Assembly: GCA_028819005.1 (NCBI GenBank)
Contig: JAPPMP010000024.1
Location: forward strand, 1 to 64,000
Length of the DNA stretch: 64,000 nt
Direction of reading: 5' to 3'
Source: Acidimicrobiaceae bacterium
Lineage (GTDB): Bacteria > Actinomycetota > Acidimicrobiia > Acidimicrobiales > Aldehydirespiratoraceae
Part shown: positions 10,979 to 18,758 of the stretch, one piece after another
Numbering within the stretch: position 1 is the first letter of the stretch
Layout: each line of letters starts with the position of its first letter
The notes under the pieces: model-generated
Told to the model about the DNA's origin: nothing
The model's input: the letters and a program-made list of their open reading frames with translations, nothing else
Databases searched by the model: none
Position numbers and translations under genes: made by a program

Positions 10979-11239
10979 GTGGCGATTGAGTCGTCTGGAC
11001 ACAACCGAGGCAACCCCAGGCTGTACGAGCTGATTGAGGACCAGCCCAAGGATGGCCCCAGCCCGACCATCTGGGCGTGGCCGCAACTGACCGAATACCT
11101 GAAGGTCGCCGGCCAGCCGGTGCAGGGTCCATGGCCGCCGCACCAGGAGCCTCGCCCCGACCCTGACCCTGATTCGCTGCCGCGGGCGGTCCCGGACCCT
11201 CACGGCCCCGACGCGACGACGGCCGGACAGCCCGAATAG
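10979..11239 (+). CDS. small hypothetical protein at the head of the cox operon
   Basis: The product has 86 residues, starting at GTG with the strong Shine-Dalgarno GAGGAGGAAACAGG. The N-terminal half holds LYELIEDQPKDGP and PTIWAWPQLTEYLKVAG, a short helical-looking segment; the C-terminal half is rich in Pro and Asp (HQEPRPDPDPDSLP). No signal peptide or membrane segment is seen and I do not recognise a family. It ends 8 bases before coxM with AGGAGG over its stop, so it is probably cotranscribed with the CO dehydrogenase genes. A longer frame extends upstream through secG, but the ribosome site marks this start. Confidence 0.55.
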   Translation: MAIESSGHNRGNPRLYELIEDQPKDGPSPTIWAWPQLTEYLKVAGQPVQGPWPPHQEPRPDPDPDSLPRAVPDPHGPDATTAGQPE

Positions 11240-11247
11240 GAGGAGCC

Positions 11248-12120
11248 GTGTTCCCGTCCCGTTTCCGCTACGAGGCTCCGTCGAGCCTCAGCGAAGCCGT
11301 CGCGCTCCTAGCAAGCCACGACGACAGCAAGGTCCTTGCCGGTGGTCAAAGCCTGATCCCGATGATGAAGCTGCGCTTCGCGTCGCCTGCCCTGTTGGTC
11401 GACATCAACAACATCCCGGACCTCGACCAACACGATGCACAACCGGATGGCGGATACCGGATCGGCGCCCTCGTCCGCCACGCCGACTTGGAGAAGTCGA
11501 CGACGCTCGGCGAACATCAGCCGACGATTGCTGCTGCTGCATCCTTGATCGCCGACCCGATCGTGCGCACCCGTGGCACCTTCGTCGGCTCCCTCTGCCA
11601 TGCGGACCCGCAAGGCGACTGGGCCTCGTGCATGGTCGCGCTCGGCGGGTCCATCGTCGCCCACGGTCCGAACGGACGTCGAACCATCCCGGTTGATGAC
11701 TTCGTCGCCGGGCCCTTCCAGACGGTGCTGGCATCCGACGAGATCGCCGTCGAGGCGGTGATCCCAGCAGCGAACGGCTCCCGCAAGGGCGGCTACCTCA
11801 AGCTCGAGCGACGGGTTGGCGACTTCGCCACAGCCGGCGTGGCCGTAGCTTTGGAGATGTCCGGCTCGACGGTGACGAACGCCGGCATCGGACTCACCGG
11901 CGTCGGCTCGAGCACGATCAACGCTCGAGAAGCCGCCGCTGCGATCGTCGGCTCGCCACTCGGCGACGACGCGATCAACTCAGCCGCCGAGGCGGCCGCG
12001 GCCGCATCGAGTCCCCGTTCCGATCATCGAGGAAGCGCCGACTACAAGCGCCACGTGGTGGCGACGTTCGTCCGCCGCCTGCTCGCCCAACATCAGCCCA
12101 CCGAAGCAGAGGTCGCTTGA
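11248..12120 (+). CDS. coxM: CO dehydrogenase medium (FAD) subunit CoxM
   Basis: The product is the FAD-binding subunit of aerobic molybdenum CO dehydrogenase, which passes electrons from the iron-sulfur centres towards the quinone pool. It has 290 residues. The FAD motif [13 protein letters not shown] is at about residues 31-43 and the second flavin motif is [13 protein letters not shown], a variant of the usual GG-S-hydrophobic-AHADP. The C-terminal CO_deh_flav_C domain follows ([18 protein letters not shown]). GTG start with AGGAGG. The order M-S-L is that of form I CODH loci. coxS begins one base after the stop. Confidence 0.95.
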   Translation: MFPSRFRYEAPSSLSEAVALLASHDDSKVLAGGQSLIPMMKLRFASPALLVDINNIPDLDQHDAQPDGGYRIGALVRHADLEKSTTLGEHQPTIAAAASLIADPIVRTRGTFVGSLCHADPQGDWASCMVALGGSIVAHGPNGRRTIPVDDFVAGPFQTVLASDEIAVEAVIPAANGSRKGGYLKLERRVGDFATAGVAVALEMSGSTVTNAGIGLTGVGSSTINAREAAAAIVGSPLGDDAINSAAEAAAAASSPRSDHRGSADYKRHVVATFVRRLLAQHQPTEAEVA

Positions 12121-12121
12121 C

Positions 12122-12682
12122 ATGACGCTGTTCGAAGAGGTTCCGGTCACGACGACCAGAGAGATTCCGGTTCGCCGGGTGCAGATGCGCGTCAACGGCG
12201 AGACCCGTGCTGCGAACATTGAGCCCCGGCTCCTGCTTGCACACCTGCTCCGCAACGGTCTGCAGCTCACTGGCACCCACACAGGCTGCGACACGACTAA
12301 CTGCGGCGCGTGTACCGTACTGTTCGATGGTCAGCCGGTGAAGAGCTGCACCATGTTCGCGGTTCAAGCCGATGGGCACGAGATAACCACGGTCGAAGGG
12401 CTCGCTACGGCGAGTGAACTCCATCCGATCCAAGAGGGGTTCAAGGACGAGCACGGTCTGCAGTGTGGGTTCTGTACCCCCGGCATGATGTTGAGCGCCA
12501 AAGCGCTGCTCGAAGAGAACCCGAACCCGACCGAGGACGAAGTGCGTTGGGCGCTCTCGGGGAACCTCTGTCGCTGCACCGGTTATCAGAACATTGTGAA
12601 GGCGGTGCTGTGGGCGGCGGAGAAGATGCGGGGTTACACACCGGCATCGGACGATGCAGCCGACGGGGGAGGGGAGGCCTGA
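12122..12682 (+). CDS. coxS: CO dehydrogenase small (2Fe-2S) subunit CoxS
   Basis: The product has 186 residues with two [2Fe-2S] clusters. The plant-ferredoxin-type cluster uses Cys56, Cys61, Cys64 and Cys76 ([18 protein letters not shown]). The helical-bundle cluster uses Cys115, Cys118, Cys150 and Cys152 ([19 protein letters not shown]). These relay electrons from the molybdenum site in CoxL to FAD in CoxM. An N-terminal extension of about 18 residues precedes the ferredoxin fold. The stop overlaps the coxL ATG by one base. Confidence 0.96.
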   Translation: MTLFEEVPVTTTREIPVRRVQMRVNGETRAANIEPRLLLAHLLRNGLQLTGTHTGCDTTNCGACTVLFDGQPVKSCTMFAVQADGHEITTVEGLATASELHPIQEGFKDEHGLQCGFCTPGMMLSAKALLEENPNPTEDEVRWALSGNLCRCTGYQNIVKAVLWAAEKMRGYTPASDDAADGGGEA

Positions 12683-15063
12683 TGGCGTTGGACGAGGTAA
12701 AGATCGGCGGGCTCGGAGCGAGCCGTCGGCGCGTCGAGGACAATCGGTTCATCCGGGGCAAGGGCAACTATGTCGACGACATCGTGCTGCCCGGCATGTT
12801 GCATATGGAGATCCTTCGCAGCCCGTTGGCGCACGCCCGGATCGCCTCGATCGACGTCAGTGGTGCGTGGGCGGTCCCCGGCGTTCGACTGGTGTTGACC
12901 GGCGAAATGATGGCGGCCCGCAACTTGGCGTGGATGCCGACGCTCTCCTACGACACCCAGGCGGTGCTCGCGACCGACAAAGTGCGTTTCCAAGGTCAGG
13001 AGGTCGCATGCGTAATCGCCGACGACCCCTACATCGCCAAGGACGGGTGCGAGGCGATCGTCGTCGAGTACGAACCACTCCCGCCGATCGTGAATCCGCA
13101 GCAGGCGATGGCGGTCGACGCTCCGCTGATCCGTGACGACAAGGTCAACCAGGCCGACAACAAGATCTTCGACTGGGAGGTCGGCGACAAGGATGGGACC
13201 GACCGGGCCTTCGCACAAGCCGACGTCGTCTCCGAGATCGAGATGCACTACCCGCGCTCACACCCGTCGCCGATCGAGGCCTGCGGGTCGATCGCCGACT
13301 TCGACCGATCGACGTCGAAGCTCACGGTGTACATGACGACCCAGGCGCCTCATATCATCCGTGCGGCGGTGTCGCTGGTGGCGGAGATCCCCGAGCACAT
13401 GATCCGGATCATCTCGCCCGACCTCGGTGGCGGGTTCGGCAACAAGGTGCCGGTGTACCCGGGCTACGTGATGTCGATCCTGGCGTCGATACTCACCGAA
13501 CGACCGGTGAAGTGGATCGAGGACAAGAGCGGAAACCTGATCTCGACCGGGTTCGGGCGCGACGTGTACCTCAAGGGTCAGGTGGCGATGCGCAACGACG
13601 GGAAGATCCTCGGCGTTCGGATGCACACCGATTCCGATCACGGAGCGTTCTTCTCCGACGCCCAGCCCTCGAAGTTCAAGATCGGGCTGATGCACTCGGC
13701 GTTCGCATGTTACGACGTCCCGACCGCACATCTCACAGCAACCGGGGTGTACACGAACAAGGCGCCCGGTGGTGTGGCGTACCGATGTTCATTCCGGGTC
13801 ACCGAGGCCATGTTCTTTCAAGAGCGCATGATCTGCGCGGCGGCCGACGACCTGGGCATGGATCAGGCCGAGTTCCGCCGCGTGAACCTGGTGCGCGACG
13901 ACGACTTTCCGAAGCGCACCCCGTTCGGCTTCCTCACCGACTCCGGCCAGTACGAGAAGTGCCTCGACATCGGCCTGGAGGCGATCGGCTACGCCGACTT
14001 CAAACAGGAGCAGGAGGAGGCTCGAAAGCGCGGCCGTTTGCTCGGCATCGGCATTTCGACCATGACCGAGCCACTCGGTGCTGGCAACAGCCGTGAGTAC
14101 GACATCTTGGGCATCAAGATGTTCGATTCGGCCGAACTGCGGATCCACATGACCGGCAAGGCCATCCTGCGCACAGGAGCGAAGACCCAGGGCCAGGGCC
14201 ACGAGACCACCTGGGCGCAGATCGTCGCCCACGAGCTCGGCATCCCCGCAGACGACATAGTGGTCGAGGAGGGCGACACCGACACCGCGCCGTTCGGCAT
14301 GGGCACCTACGCCTCGCGCTCCACCCCGGTCGCCGGCGCGGCGGTCGCCATGGTGTCGCGCAAGATCCGCGCCAAGGCTCGCAAGATAGCCGCCCACCTC
14401 CTCGAGGCCTCCGAGGAGGACGTCGAGTGGGAGCTCGGCCGGTTCTACGTGCGAGGCGCGCAGGATCGCGGCGTCTCCATCCAGGAATGTGCGATGGCGG
14501 CCTACAGCAACGTGCCCGACGGAATGGAGCCCGGTCTCGAGAACAACGCCTACTACGACCCGCCCAACCTCACGTGGCCGTTCGCCTGCTACATCGCCAA
14601 AGTCGAGGTCGATCCCGAGACCGGGGTGTGGGACGTCCTGCACATGGTGGCGGTCGACGACTGCGGAGTGCGCATCAACCCGATGATCGTCGAGGGTCAG
14701 ATCATGGGCGGCCTCACCGAGGCCTACGCAATGGCGAACATGCAGTTCATCACCTTCGATGAGGACGGAAACTGCATCGGGTCCAACTACATGGACTACC
14801 TGCTGCCCACCGCTTGGGAGACGCCGGGTTTCGAGCTGCACGAGGTCGTCACACCGTGCCCCCACCACCCGATCGGGGCCAAGGGCATCGGCGAGTGCGC
14901 GACCGTCGGCGGCCCCGCCGCCTTCGTGAACGCGGTGATGGACGCCCTCAAGCACACCGGTGTGCGCAACATCGACATGCCGCTGCTGCCCGACCGGGTC
15001 CACGACGCCCTCACCACCGGCAACGACGTCTCCGGCATGCCGCCGGTCAAGACCGAGGCCTGA
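12682..15063 (+). CDS. coxL: CO dehydrogenase large (molybdenum) subunit CoxL, form I
   Basis: The product is the catalytic subunit that oxidises CO with water to CO2 at a Mo-Cu site. It has 793 residues. The active-site loop AYRCSFR (residues 366-372, Cys369 as the copper ligand) is the form I signature that separates true CO dehydrogenases from form II relatives. GAKGIGECATVGG near the C-terminus carries the catalytic Glu next to molybdenum. YASRSTPVAGAAVAM and the Gln/Gly-rich TQGQGHETTWAQI bind the cofactor. The ATG at 12682 overlaps the coxS stop; the frame is open for 219 bases further upstream but that part lies inside coxS. Confidence 0.96.
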   Translation: MALDEVKIGGLGASRRRVEDNRFIRGKGNYVDDIVLPGMLHMEILRSPLAHARIASIDVSGAWAVPGVRLVLTGEMMAARNLAWMPTLSYDTQAVLATDKVRFQGQEVACVIADDPYIAKDGCEAIVVEYEPLPPIVNPQQAMAVDAPLIRDDKVNQADNKIFDWEVGDKDGTDRAFAQADVVSEIEMHYPRSHPSPIEACGSIADFDRSTSKLTVYMTTQAPHIIRAAVSLVAEIPEHMIRIISPDLGGGFGNKVPVYPGYVMSILASILTERPVKWIEDKSGNLISTGFGRDVYLKGQVAMRNDGKILGVRMHTDSDHGAFFSDAQPSKFKIGLMHSAFACYDVPTAHLTATGVYTNKAPGGVAYRCSFRVTEAMFFQERMICAAADDLGMDQAEFRRVNLVRDDDFPKRTPFGFLTDSGQYEKCLDIGLEAIGYADFKQEQEEARKRGRLLGIGISTMTEPLGAGNSREYDILGIKMFDSAELRIHMTGKAILRTGAKTQGQGHETTWAQIVAHELGIPADDIVVEEGDTDTAPFGMGTYASRSTPVAGAAVAMVSRKIRAKARKIAAHLLEASEEDVEWELGRFYVRGAQDRGVSIQECAMAAYSNVPDGMEPGLENNAYYDPPNLTWPFACYIAKVEVDPETGVWDVLHMVAVDDCGVRINPMIVEGQIMGGLTEAYAMANMQFITFDEDGNCIGSNYMDYLLPTAWETPGFELHEVVTPCPHHPIGAKGIGECATVGGPAAFVNAVMDALKHTGVRNIDMPLLPDRVHDALTTGNDVSGMPPVKTEA

Positions 15064-15071
15064 GGACTGCG

Positions 15072-16001
15072 ATGACTGGACACCGCGCCGTCGAGGGGTG
15101 GGGAGTCCTCGAACGCGCGGTCGAACTCGCGGAGAGCGGCGAACCGTTCGTGCTCGCCACCGTCGTGTGGCGCGAAGGGCCGTCTTCGGGCCAACAGGGT
15201 TCACGGGCGATCTACACCGCGTCGGGGCAGATGCACGGCTGGATCGGCGGCGCGTGTGCCGAACCGGTGTTCATCCGTGAGGCCAAGGCTGTTCTGTCCA
15301 CGGGCCGGCCCCGCCTGTTGGCGCTCGGGGCCACCGAGCGCTTCGGCGATCTACCGCAGGGCACCGAGGCGATCTCAATGTCGTGTCAGAGCGAAGGCGC
15401 TCTGCAGATTTACTTGGAGCCAGTCGTGCCGGTCCCTCATCTCGTCATCGTCGGCGATTCACCCATGGCCACGAGCCTCGCCGGCATGGCCGCCACGCTC
15501 GACTGGCGGGTCGAGCAACTCGCAGGCGCCGAGTTCAGCGAAGGTCTCGTCGGCGAGTCGTCGATCGTCGTGGTCGCGACCCAGGGCCACGGCGACGAAG
15601 AGGTCATCACCGCAGCCCTGAAGGCGTCACCGGCATACCTCGGCGTCGTCGCCTCCTCGAGGCGGTCCGACAGCCTCCGGGCGTATCTTGGCGAGGCGGG
15701 CGTGTGCGGCGGAACGATCGCCGGGCTCCGGATGCCCGCCGGGCTCGACCTCGGCAGCACCACCCACAAGGAGGTTGCGGTCGCCATCCTGGCCGAGCTC
15801 GTCCAGCTGCGTGCCGAGGGCGCATTCACCTCGAGCGAGGCTGTTGAGCTCCCCTCGGCGCTGACTGTCGTAGACCCGATTTGCGGCATGACCGTTGACG
15901 CGCTCGACACGAGCCATCCTCTCGAAGTCGACGGGGAGACCTTCTACTTCTGCTGTCCGGGGTGCCGGGCCGCCTACGCCGGCGAACGAGGAGTGAGCTG
16001 A
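15072..16001 (+). CDS. XdhC/CoxF-type maturation factor with a C-terminal YHS domain
   Basis: The protein has 309 residues. Residues of about 10-85 match the XdhC_CoxI domain (WREGPSSGQQGSRAIY, GWIGGACAEPVF). Residues of about 115-250 form the C-terminal Rossmann domain (HLVIVGDSPMATSLAGMA, YLGVVASSRRS, GLDLGSTTHKEVAVAILAEL). Residues of about 262-309 are a YHS-type metal-binding domain (DPICGMTVD, FYFCCPGCRAAYAG). XdhC-family proteins handle the sulfurated molybdenum cofactor for xanthine and CO dehydrogenases. The YHS part could deliver or sense a metal, perhaps the copper of the CODH site; that is inference. It lies 8 bases after coxL and overlaps coxG by one base. Confidence 0.85.
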   Translation: MTGHRAVEGWGVLERAVELAESGEPFVLATVVWREGPSSGQQGSRAIYTASGQMHGWIGGACAEPVFIREAKAVLSTGRPRLLALGATERFGDLPQGTEAISMSCQSEGALQIYLEPVVPVPHLVIVGDSPMATSLAGMAATLDWRVEQLAGAEFSEGLVGESSIVVVATQGHGDEEVITAALKASPAYLGVVASSRRSDSLRAYLGEAGVCGGTIAGLRMPAGLDLGSTTHKEVAVAILAELVQLRAEGAFTSSEAVELPSALTVVDPICGMTVDALDTSHPLEVDGETFYFCCPGCRAAYAGERGVS

Positions 16002-16594
16002 TGCAGATCACCAACGAATTCGAGGTCGATCAACCGATCGGAGCCGTCTGGGAGTTCTTCGGAGACATTCCGGCCGTCGCCGAGTGCCTGCCGGGCGCCG
16101 ACCTCACCGACGAGCTCGGCGAGGACCACTACGGCGGCACGGTCGCCATCGGCCTCGGTCCCGTGAAGCTCGACTTCGACGGCGAGGTCAAGATCCTCGA
16201 GCGCAGCGAAGCCGACAAGACGATCAGTGTCGATGCGAGCGGTGCCGACAAGAAGGGCCGGGGTCAGGCCGCAATGCTGTTGGACGCCGGACTCCGGAGC
16301 GTCGGCGCCGGTACCAGAGTTCACGTGGCGATGGACCTCAACATCTCCGGCGCAGCCGCCCAGTACGGACGAGGTCTCGTCAGTGACGTCACCTCGGTGC
16401 TGCTCGACGACTTCGCCACCAATGTCCAGAACCGGCTCATTGCGGTCAGTCAAGGACGGGACCCGAGCCAGGTCCAGAAGGTCCAGACAGCCAGTGGCTT
16501 CGCGATCGCGCTTCGAGCCGCCCGCGTGGCACTGACCCGCGTGTTCCGCCGGTTCTTTCGGCCCTACAACCCCGAGTTCGTCCAAGGAGGCTGA
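16001..16594 (+). CDS. coxG: CO dehydrogenase accessory protein CoxG (SRPBCC fold)
   Basis: The protein has 197 residues of the CoxG family, an SRPBCC hydrophobic-pocket fold: the start ITNEFEVDQPIGAVWEFFGD, then CLPGADL and YGGTVAIGLGPVKLDFDGEV, are typical. CoxG is linked to membrane association of CODH and to handling of quinone between membrane and enzyme. Here about 35 residues extend past the core (ALRAARVALTRVFRRFFRPYN), a basic amphipathic tail that could bind membrane. The five small membrane proteins start three bases after its stop. Confidence 0.9.
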   Translation: MQITNEFEVDQPIGAVWEFFGDIPAVAECLPGADLTDELGEDHYGGTVAIGLGPVKLDFDGEVKILERSEADKTISVDASGADKKGRGQAAMLLDAGLRSVGAGTRVHVAMDLNISGAAAQYGRGLVSDVTSVLLDDFATNVQNRLIAVSQGRDPSQVQKVQTASGFAIALRAARVALTRVFRRFFRPYNPEFVQGG

Positions 16595-16597
16595 ACA

Positions 16598-16849
16598 ATG
16601 CTGTGGTGGATCGGAAATCTCGTGCTGTTGCTGGTCGTCGTGCCAGTCGCAGTCGCGCTGTTGAGTCGGGTGCTCGGCGCCCTCGAGCGCATCCGCAAGG
16701 CGAGCGACGACATCCTCTCCGGCGGGGTCGCGCTGGTCACCGAACTCGACACGACGCCGAAGCTGCTGACGACGACCGACGAGACCATCGAAGAAGTCGC
16801 CGACGGCGCCGTCCGCTACGCCGGCTCGGTCGCGAAGTTGCTGGGCTGA
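16598..16849 (+). CDS. small one-helix membrane protein 1 of the cox cassette
   Basis: The product has 83 residues. A hydrophobic helix spans about 3-23 (WWIGNLVLLLVVVPVAVALL). It is followed by an amphipathic, helix-prone tail with charged and Thr-rich heptad-like spacing (SRVLGALERIRKASDDI). It starts three bases after coxG with AAGGAGG as ribosome site. I do not recognise a family. With the next four genes it forms a tight run of five short membrane proteins, so a role at the membrane next to CODH is inferred from context only. Confidence 0.75.
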   Translation: MLWWIGNLVLLLVVVPVAVALLSRVLGALERIRKASDDILSGGVALVTELDTTPKLLTTTDETIEEVADGAVRYAGSVAKLLG

Positions 16850-16863
16850 GAGAGGAGACCCTT

Positions 16864-17091
16864 ATGCCATTCGTTGCTTGGTTCACCGTCGTGGTCGCCG
16901 GCCTCATAATCACTGCGGCCGCCATCGGACTCTTGCGAGTCGTGCTCCATCTCAGGGTCGTCGACTCGACCCTCGAGCAGCTCACCGGCGGGGTGCGGGC
17001 CGTCGCCGAGAGAACTTCCACCGTGCCCACTGTGCTGCCGTCCGTGAACGCCAACCTTGCCCCTGTCCGCGACTTCGCCGACTCTATCTGA
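16864..17091 (+). CDS. small one-helix membrane protein 2 of the cox cassette
   Basis: The product has 75 residues. A hydrophobic segment spans about 3-28 (VAWFTVVVAGLIITAAAIGL), then a soluble tail with DSTLEQLTGGVRAVAERT. The ATG follows GAGAGGAGA. The same tail pattern (regularly spaced Leu, Ile and Val with Asn near the end) recurs loosely in member 5. No catalytic motif is seen. Spacing to neighbours is 14 and 11 bases. Confidence 0.7.
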   Translation: MPFVAWFTVVVAGLIITAAAIGLLRVVLHLRVVDSTLEQLTGGVRAVAERTSTVPTVLPSVNANLAPVRDFADSI

Positions 17092-17102
17092 GGGAGGATT
17101 AG

Positions 17103-17366
17103 ATGTTGCTACTCGCCGAAGGATCGACCACCGGCTGGACGGTCGGCTACATCATCGGCATCGTCGTGGTGGTCGCCGTCGTCGCCCTGGTCGTGCCGAT
17201 CCTGCTGTTGGCCCGGTCGATCGGAAATCGGGCCGCAGACATCAACGACGCCTTGGAACAGGCTGTGATGAACACGGACTCGCTCAAGGAGTTGAACACC
17301 ACCATCGAGGCAGCCGGGGCCATAACCGATGGACTGGCTCGAGGACGAGCTCGGTTGGGAGGCTGA
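17103..17366 (+). CDS. small one-helix membrane protein 3 of the cox cassette
   Basis: The product has 87 residues: a short N-terminal stretch, a strong hydrophobic helix at about 13-37 (VGYIIGIVVVVAVVALVVPI), then LLARSIGNRAADINDALEQA and more helix. The segment ARSIGNRAADINDALEQA aligns with VRTIERRAEAIKDTLERA of member 4, so these two are paralogues. GGGAGG lies before the ATG. The stop is one base from the start of member 4. Confidence 0.75.
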   Translation: MLLLAEGSTTGWTVGYIIGIVVVVAVVALVVPILLLARSIGNRAADINDALEQAVMNTDSLKELNTTIEAAGAITDGLARGRARLGG

Positions 17367-17367
17367 G

Positions 17368-17655
17368 ATGCTGCTCGCATTGACCGACACTCAAGAAGAC
17401 CTCTGGTGGGGGGCGATCGTCGCTGGCGCCCTCGTGATCGTGGCCGTCATCGTGCTGCTCACGATGCTCGTCTTGCTGGTCCGGACGATCGAACGCCGGG
17501 CCGAAGCGATCAAGGACACCCTCGAGCGGGCGGCGGCCAACACCGCTGAAACCGCATTGATCGCCGAGACGGCTGCCCAGGTCGACAGCGTGCTGGCTGA
17601 AGGCTTGGAACACCATCTGTTCCTCGGCCGTGTTCTCGACAAGGTGCGCTCATGA
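17368..17655 (+). CDS. small one-helix membrane protein 4 of the cox cassette
   Basis: The product has 95 residues. The transmembrane helix spans about 13-37 (WGAIVAGALVIVAVIVLLTM), followed by a long amphipathic helix (IERRAEAIKDTLERAAANTA). It is paralogous to member 3. The ATG at 17368 is chosen because it abuts the previous stop (TGAGATG) and follows GGGAGG; a start at 17329 in the same frame would overlap member 3. The last codons overlap member 5 by four bases. Confidence 0.75.
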   Translation: MLLALTDTQEDLWWGAIVAGALVIVAVIVLLTMLVLLVRTIERRAEAIKDTLERAAANTAETALIAETAAQVDSVLAEGLEHHLFLGRVLDKVRS

Positions 17656-18011
17656 CCACGCTCGTCGTTCTTTCCGTGCTCCTCATCGCCGTGTTCATCG
17701 CCGGTCTGGCCGGCTATCTGTTCGTCGTCGGTGGTCAGCTGTCCCGTATCGCCACGCTCCTCGAGGAGTGCGCCGAGATCGTCTGGAAGATCAATAGGGA
17801 CGCACAAGTCATCGAACCCGGCGTCGAGCGGATCAACAACACTGGCGGCGTGATCGCCGGAGCGCTTCCACTCCTGTACGGCATGGCCGAGGACATCGTC
17901 GTCGGCGCTACGTACGAGCCCGACCCCGATCCGGAGCCTGCTCGGCCCGCCATGGGTTCGCGGCGCAGTCGACTGCACGAGAGCGTCGGGTACAGCCCCG
18001 AACCGCTGTAG
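17652..18011 (+). CDS. small one-helix membrane protein 5 of the cox cassette
   Basis: The product has 119 residues. The N-terminal helix covers about 3-27 (TLVVLSVLLIAVFIAGLAGY), then a helical tail (LSRIATLLEECAEIVWKI) with GVERINNTGGVIAGALPLLY. A polar, Pro- and Arg-rich C-terminus (DPDPEPARPAMGSRRSR) is unique to this member. It overlaps member 4 by four bases (ATGA). It ends three bases from the stop of the converging gene on the other strand, closing the plus-strand cox operon. Confidence 0.75.
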   Translation: MTTLVVLSVLLIAVFIAGLAGYLFVVGGQLSRIATLLEECAEIVWKINRDAQVIEPGVERINNTGGVIAGALPLLYGMAEDIVVGATYEPDPDPEPARPAMGSRRSRLHESVGYSPEPL

Positions 18012-18014
18012 TCG

Positions 18015-18473
18015 TCAACCGGCTCCGGGGTTGTTCGTTCCTTCGGGCCGCTCGCGGCTCGTCGTGAGCGGAGCCGTTGTGGGCGCATCGTAGCTGCCGA
18101 TCCATTCGTCTTCCCAACTCTGGTCGTACTGCTCGGGTGCGCATCCGGGGTGGTACACCGCGATCAACTCTCTGACGATCTGTTCTCGGTGGGCGGCGGT
18201 ACCGCCGGGCACCTCGTAGGTGGCGATGTGGAGAGCCCACTTGTCGCCCGCTCGTCGCTCCCAGCACCGAGCCCGCGGATGGCTGAAGGGGAGTCGAGCC
18301 TCACGCAAGTCGTCGGCGTGGTCGACGTCTATCACGGCGAAGTCATGGGGTTTGCCGTCCGGATCGGCTCGGTACAGGATCGCGTACACCGCCGCCTGTG
18401 ACGGCGGCGTCCACCCGCCGAGGATGCGCGGGCCCTCGAAGGGATAGCCGGCGAGCGACCCGAGCCGGATCAT
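18015..18473 (-). CDS. hypothetical protein, resembles a degenerate GIY-YIG-type fold
   Basis: The product has 152 residues. The pattern PPSQAAVYAILYR, then FAVIDVDHADDLREARLPFSH, then CW near 70, and a final LIAVYHPGC resembles small proteins with a GIY-YIG-like layout (Gly-x-Tyr strand, Tyr-x-Gly strand with a helix, a terminal helix ending Tyr-x-Pro-x-Cys). The Tyr-Ile-Gly strand is lost here (VIDVDHADDL) and nuclease activity is unlikely. This is pattern resemblance, not a firm homology. It overlaps the upstream small gene by four bases and is the last gene of the coxD-coxE string. Confidence 0.6.
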   Translation of the reverse strand: MIRLGSLAGYPFEGPRILGGWTPPSQAAVYAILYRADPDGKPHDFAVIDVDHADDLREARLPFSHPRARCWERRAGDKWALHIATYEVPGGTAAHREQIVRELIAVYHPGCAPEQYDQSWEDEWIGSYDAPTTAPLTTSRERPEGTNNPGAG

Positions 18474-18748
18474 GCGTCGAACCCGTAGTCATCCTCGCCG
18501 ACGACCTCCGCATGCGTCGCCGACCATGCCGGGAGGCCGGCCTCCGCGACCGCCGCCTCGAAGAGGGGAACGGCCTGCTCGACCGCCTGCTCGGCGCTGT
18601 CTGCCTCGACGACGATCTGGGCGCCGTAGGCCATGGCCCCGACCCCCGATGCGATCCCGCCGAGCTTGGCGACAGCGTCGGCGAGAGCGACGACTTCGGG
18701 GAGCTCGACGGGACGGTCTCCTTCTGCTTTGATCGAAACACTCCACAT
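18470..18748 (-). CDS. small hypothetical protein of the coxE string
   Basis: The product has 92 residues with a likely compact alpha/beta fold: a strand (WSVSIKAEGDRP), a helix with LPEVVALADAVAKLGGIASG, a strand AYGAQIVVEADSAEQAVEQA and a helix ending PLFEAAVAEAGLP. This strand-helix-strand-helix order recalls a ferredoxin-like fold, but no family is recognised. The ATG at 18748 is preferred to longer starts because it begins 10 bases after the coxE stop. It overlaps the next gene by four bases. Confidence 0.65.
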   Translation of the reverse strand: MWSVSIKAEGDRPVELPEVVALADAVAKLGGIASGVGAMAYGAQIVVEADSAEQAVEQAVPLFEAAVAEAGLPAWSATHAEVVGEDDYGFDA

Positions 18749-18758
18749 GTTCACGGGT

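Noticed and set aside
10643..11239. 198-codon frame from inside secG to the coxM start
   Set aside because: The first 112 codons overlap secG in another frame and read as Arg-rich noise. Only the part from the GTG at 10979 with its ribosome site is accepted.
13789..15204. 471-codon open frame on the minus strand inside coxL
   Set aside because: It is antisense to a certain gene with full motifs. High GC at third positions makes such shadow frames common, and its translation has no family-like pattern.
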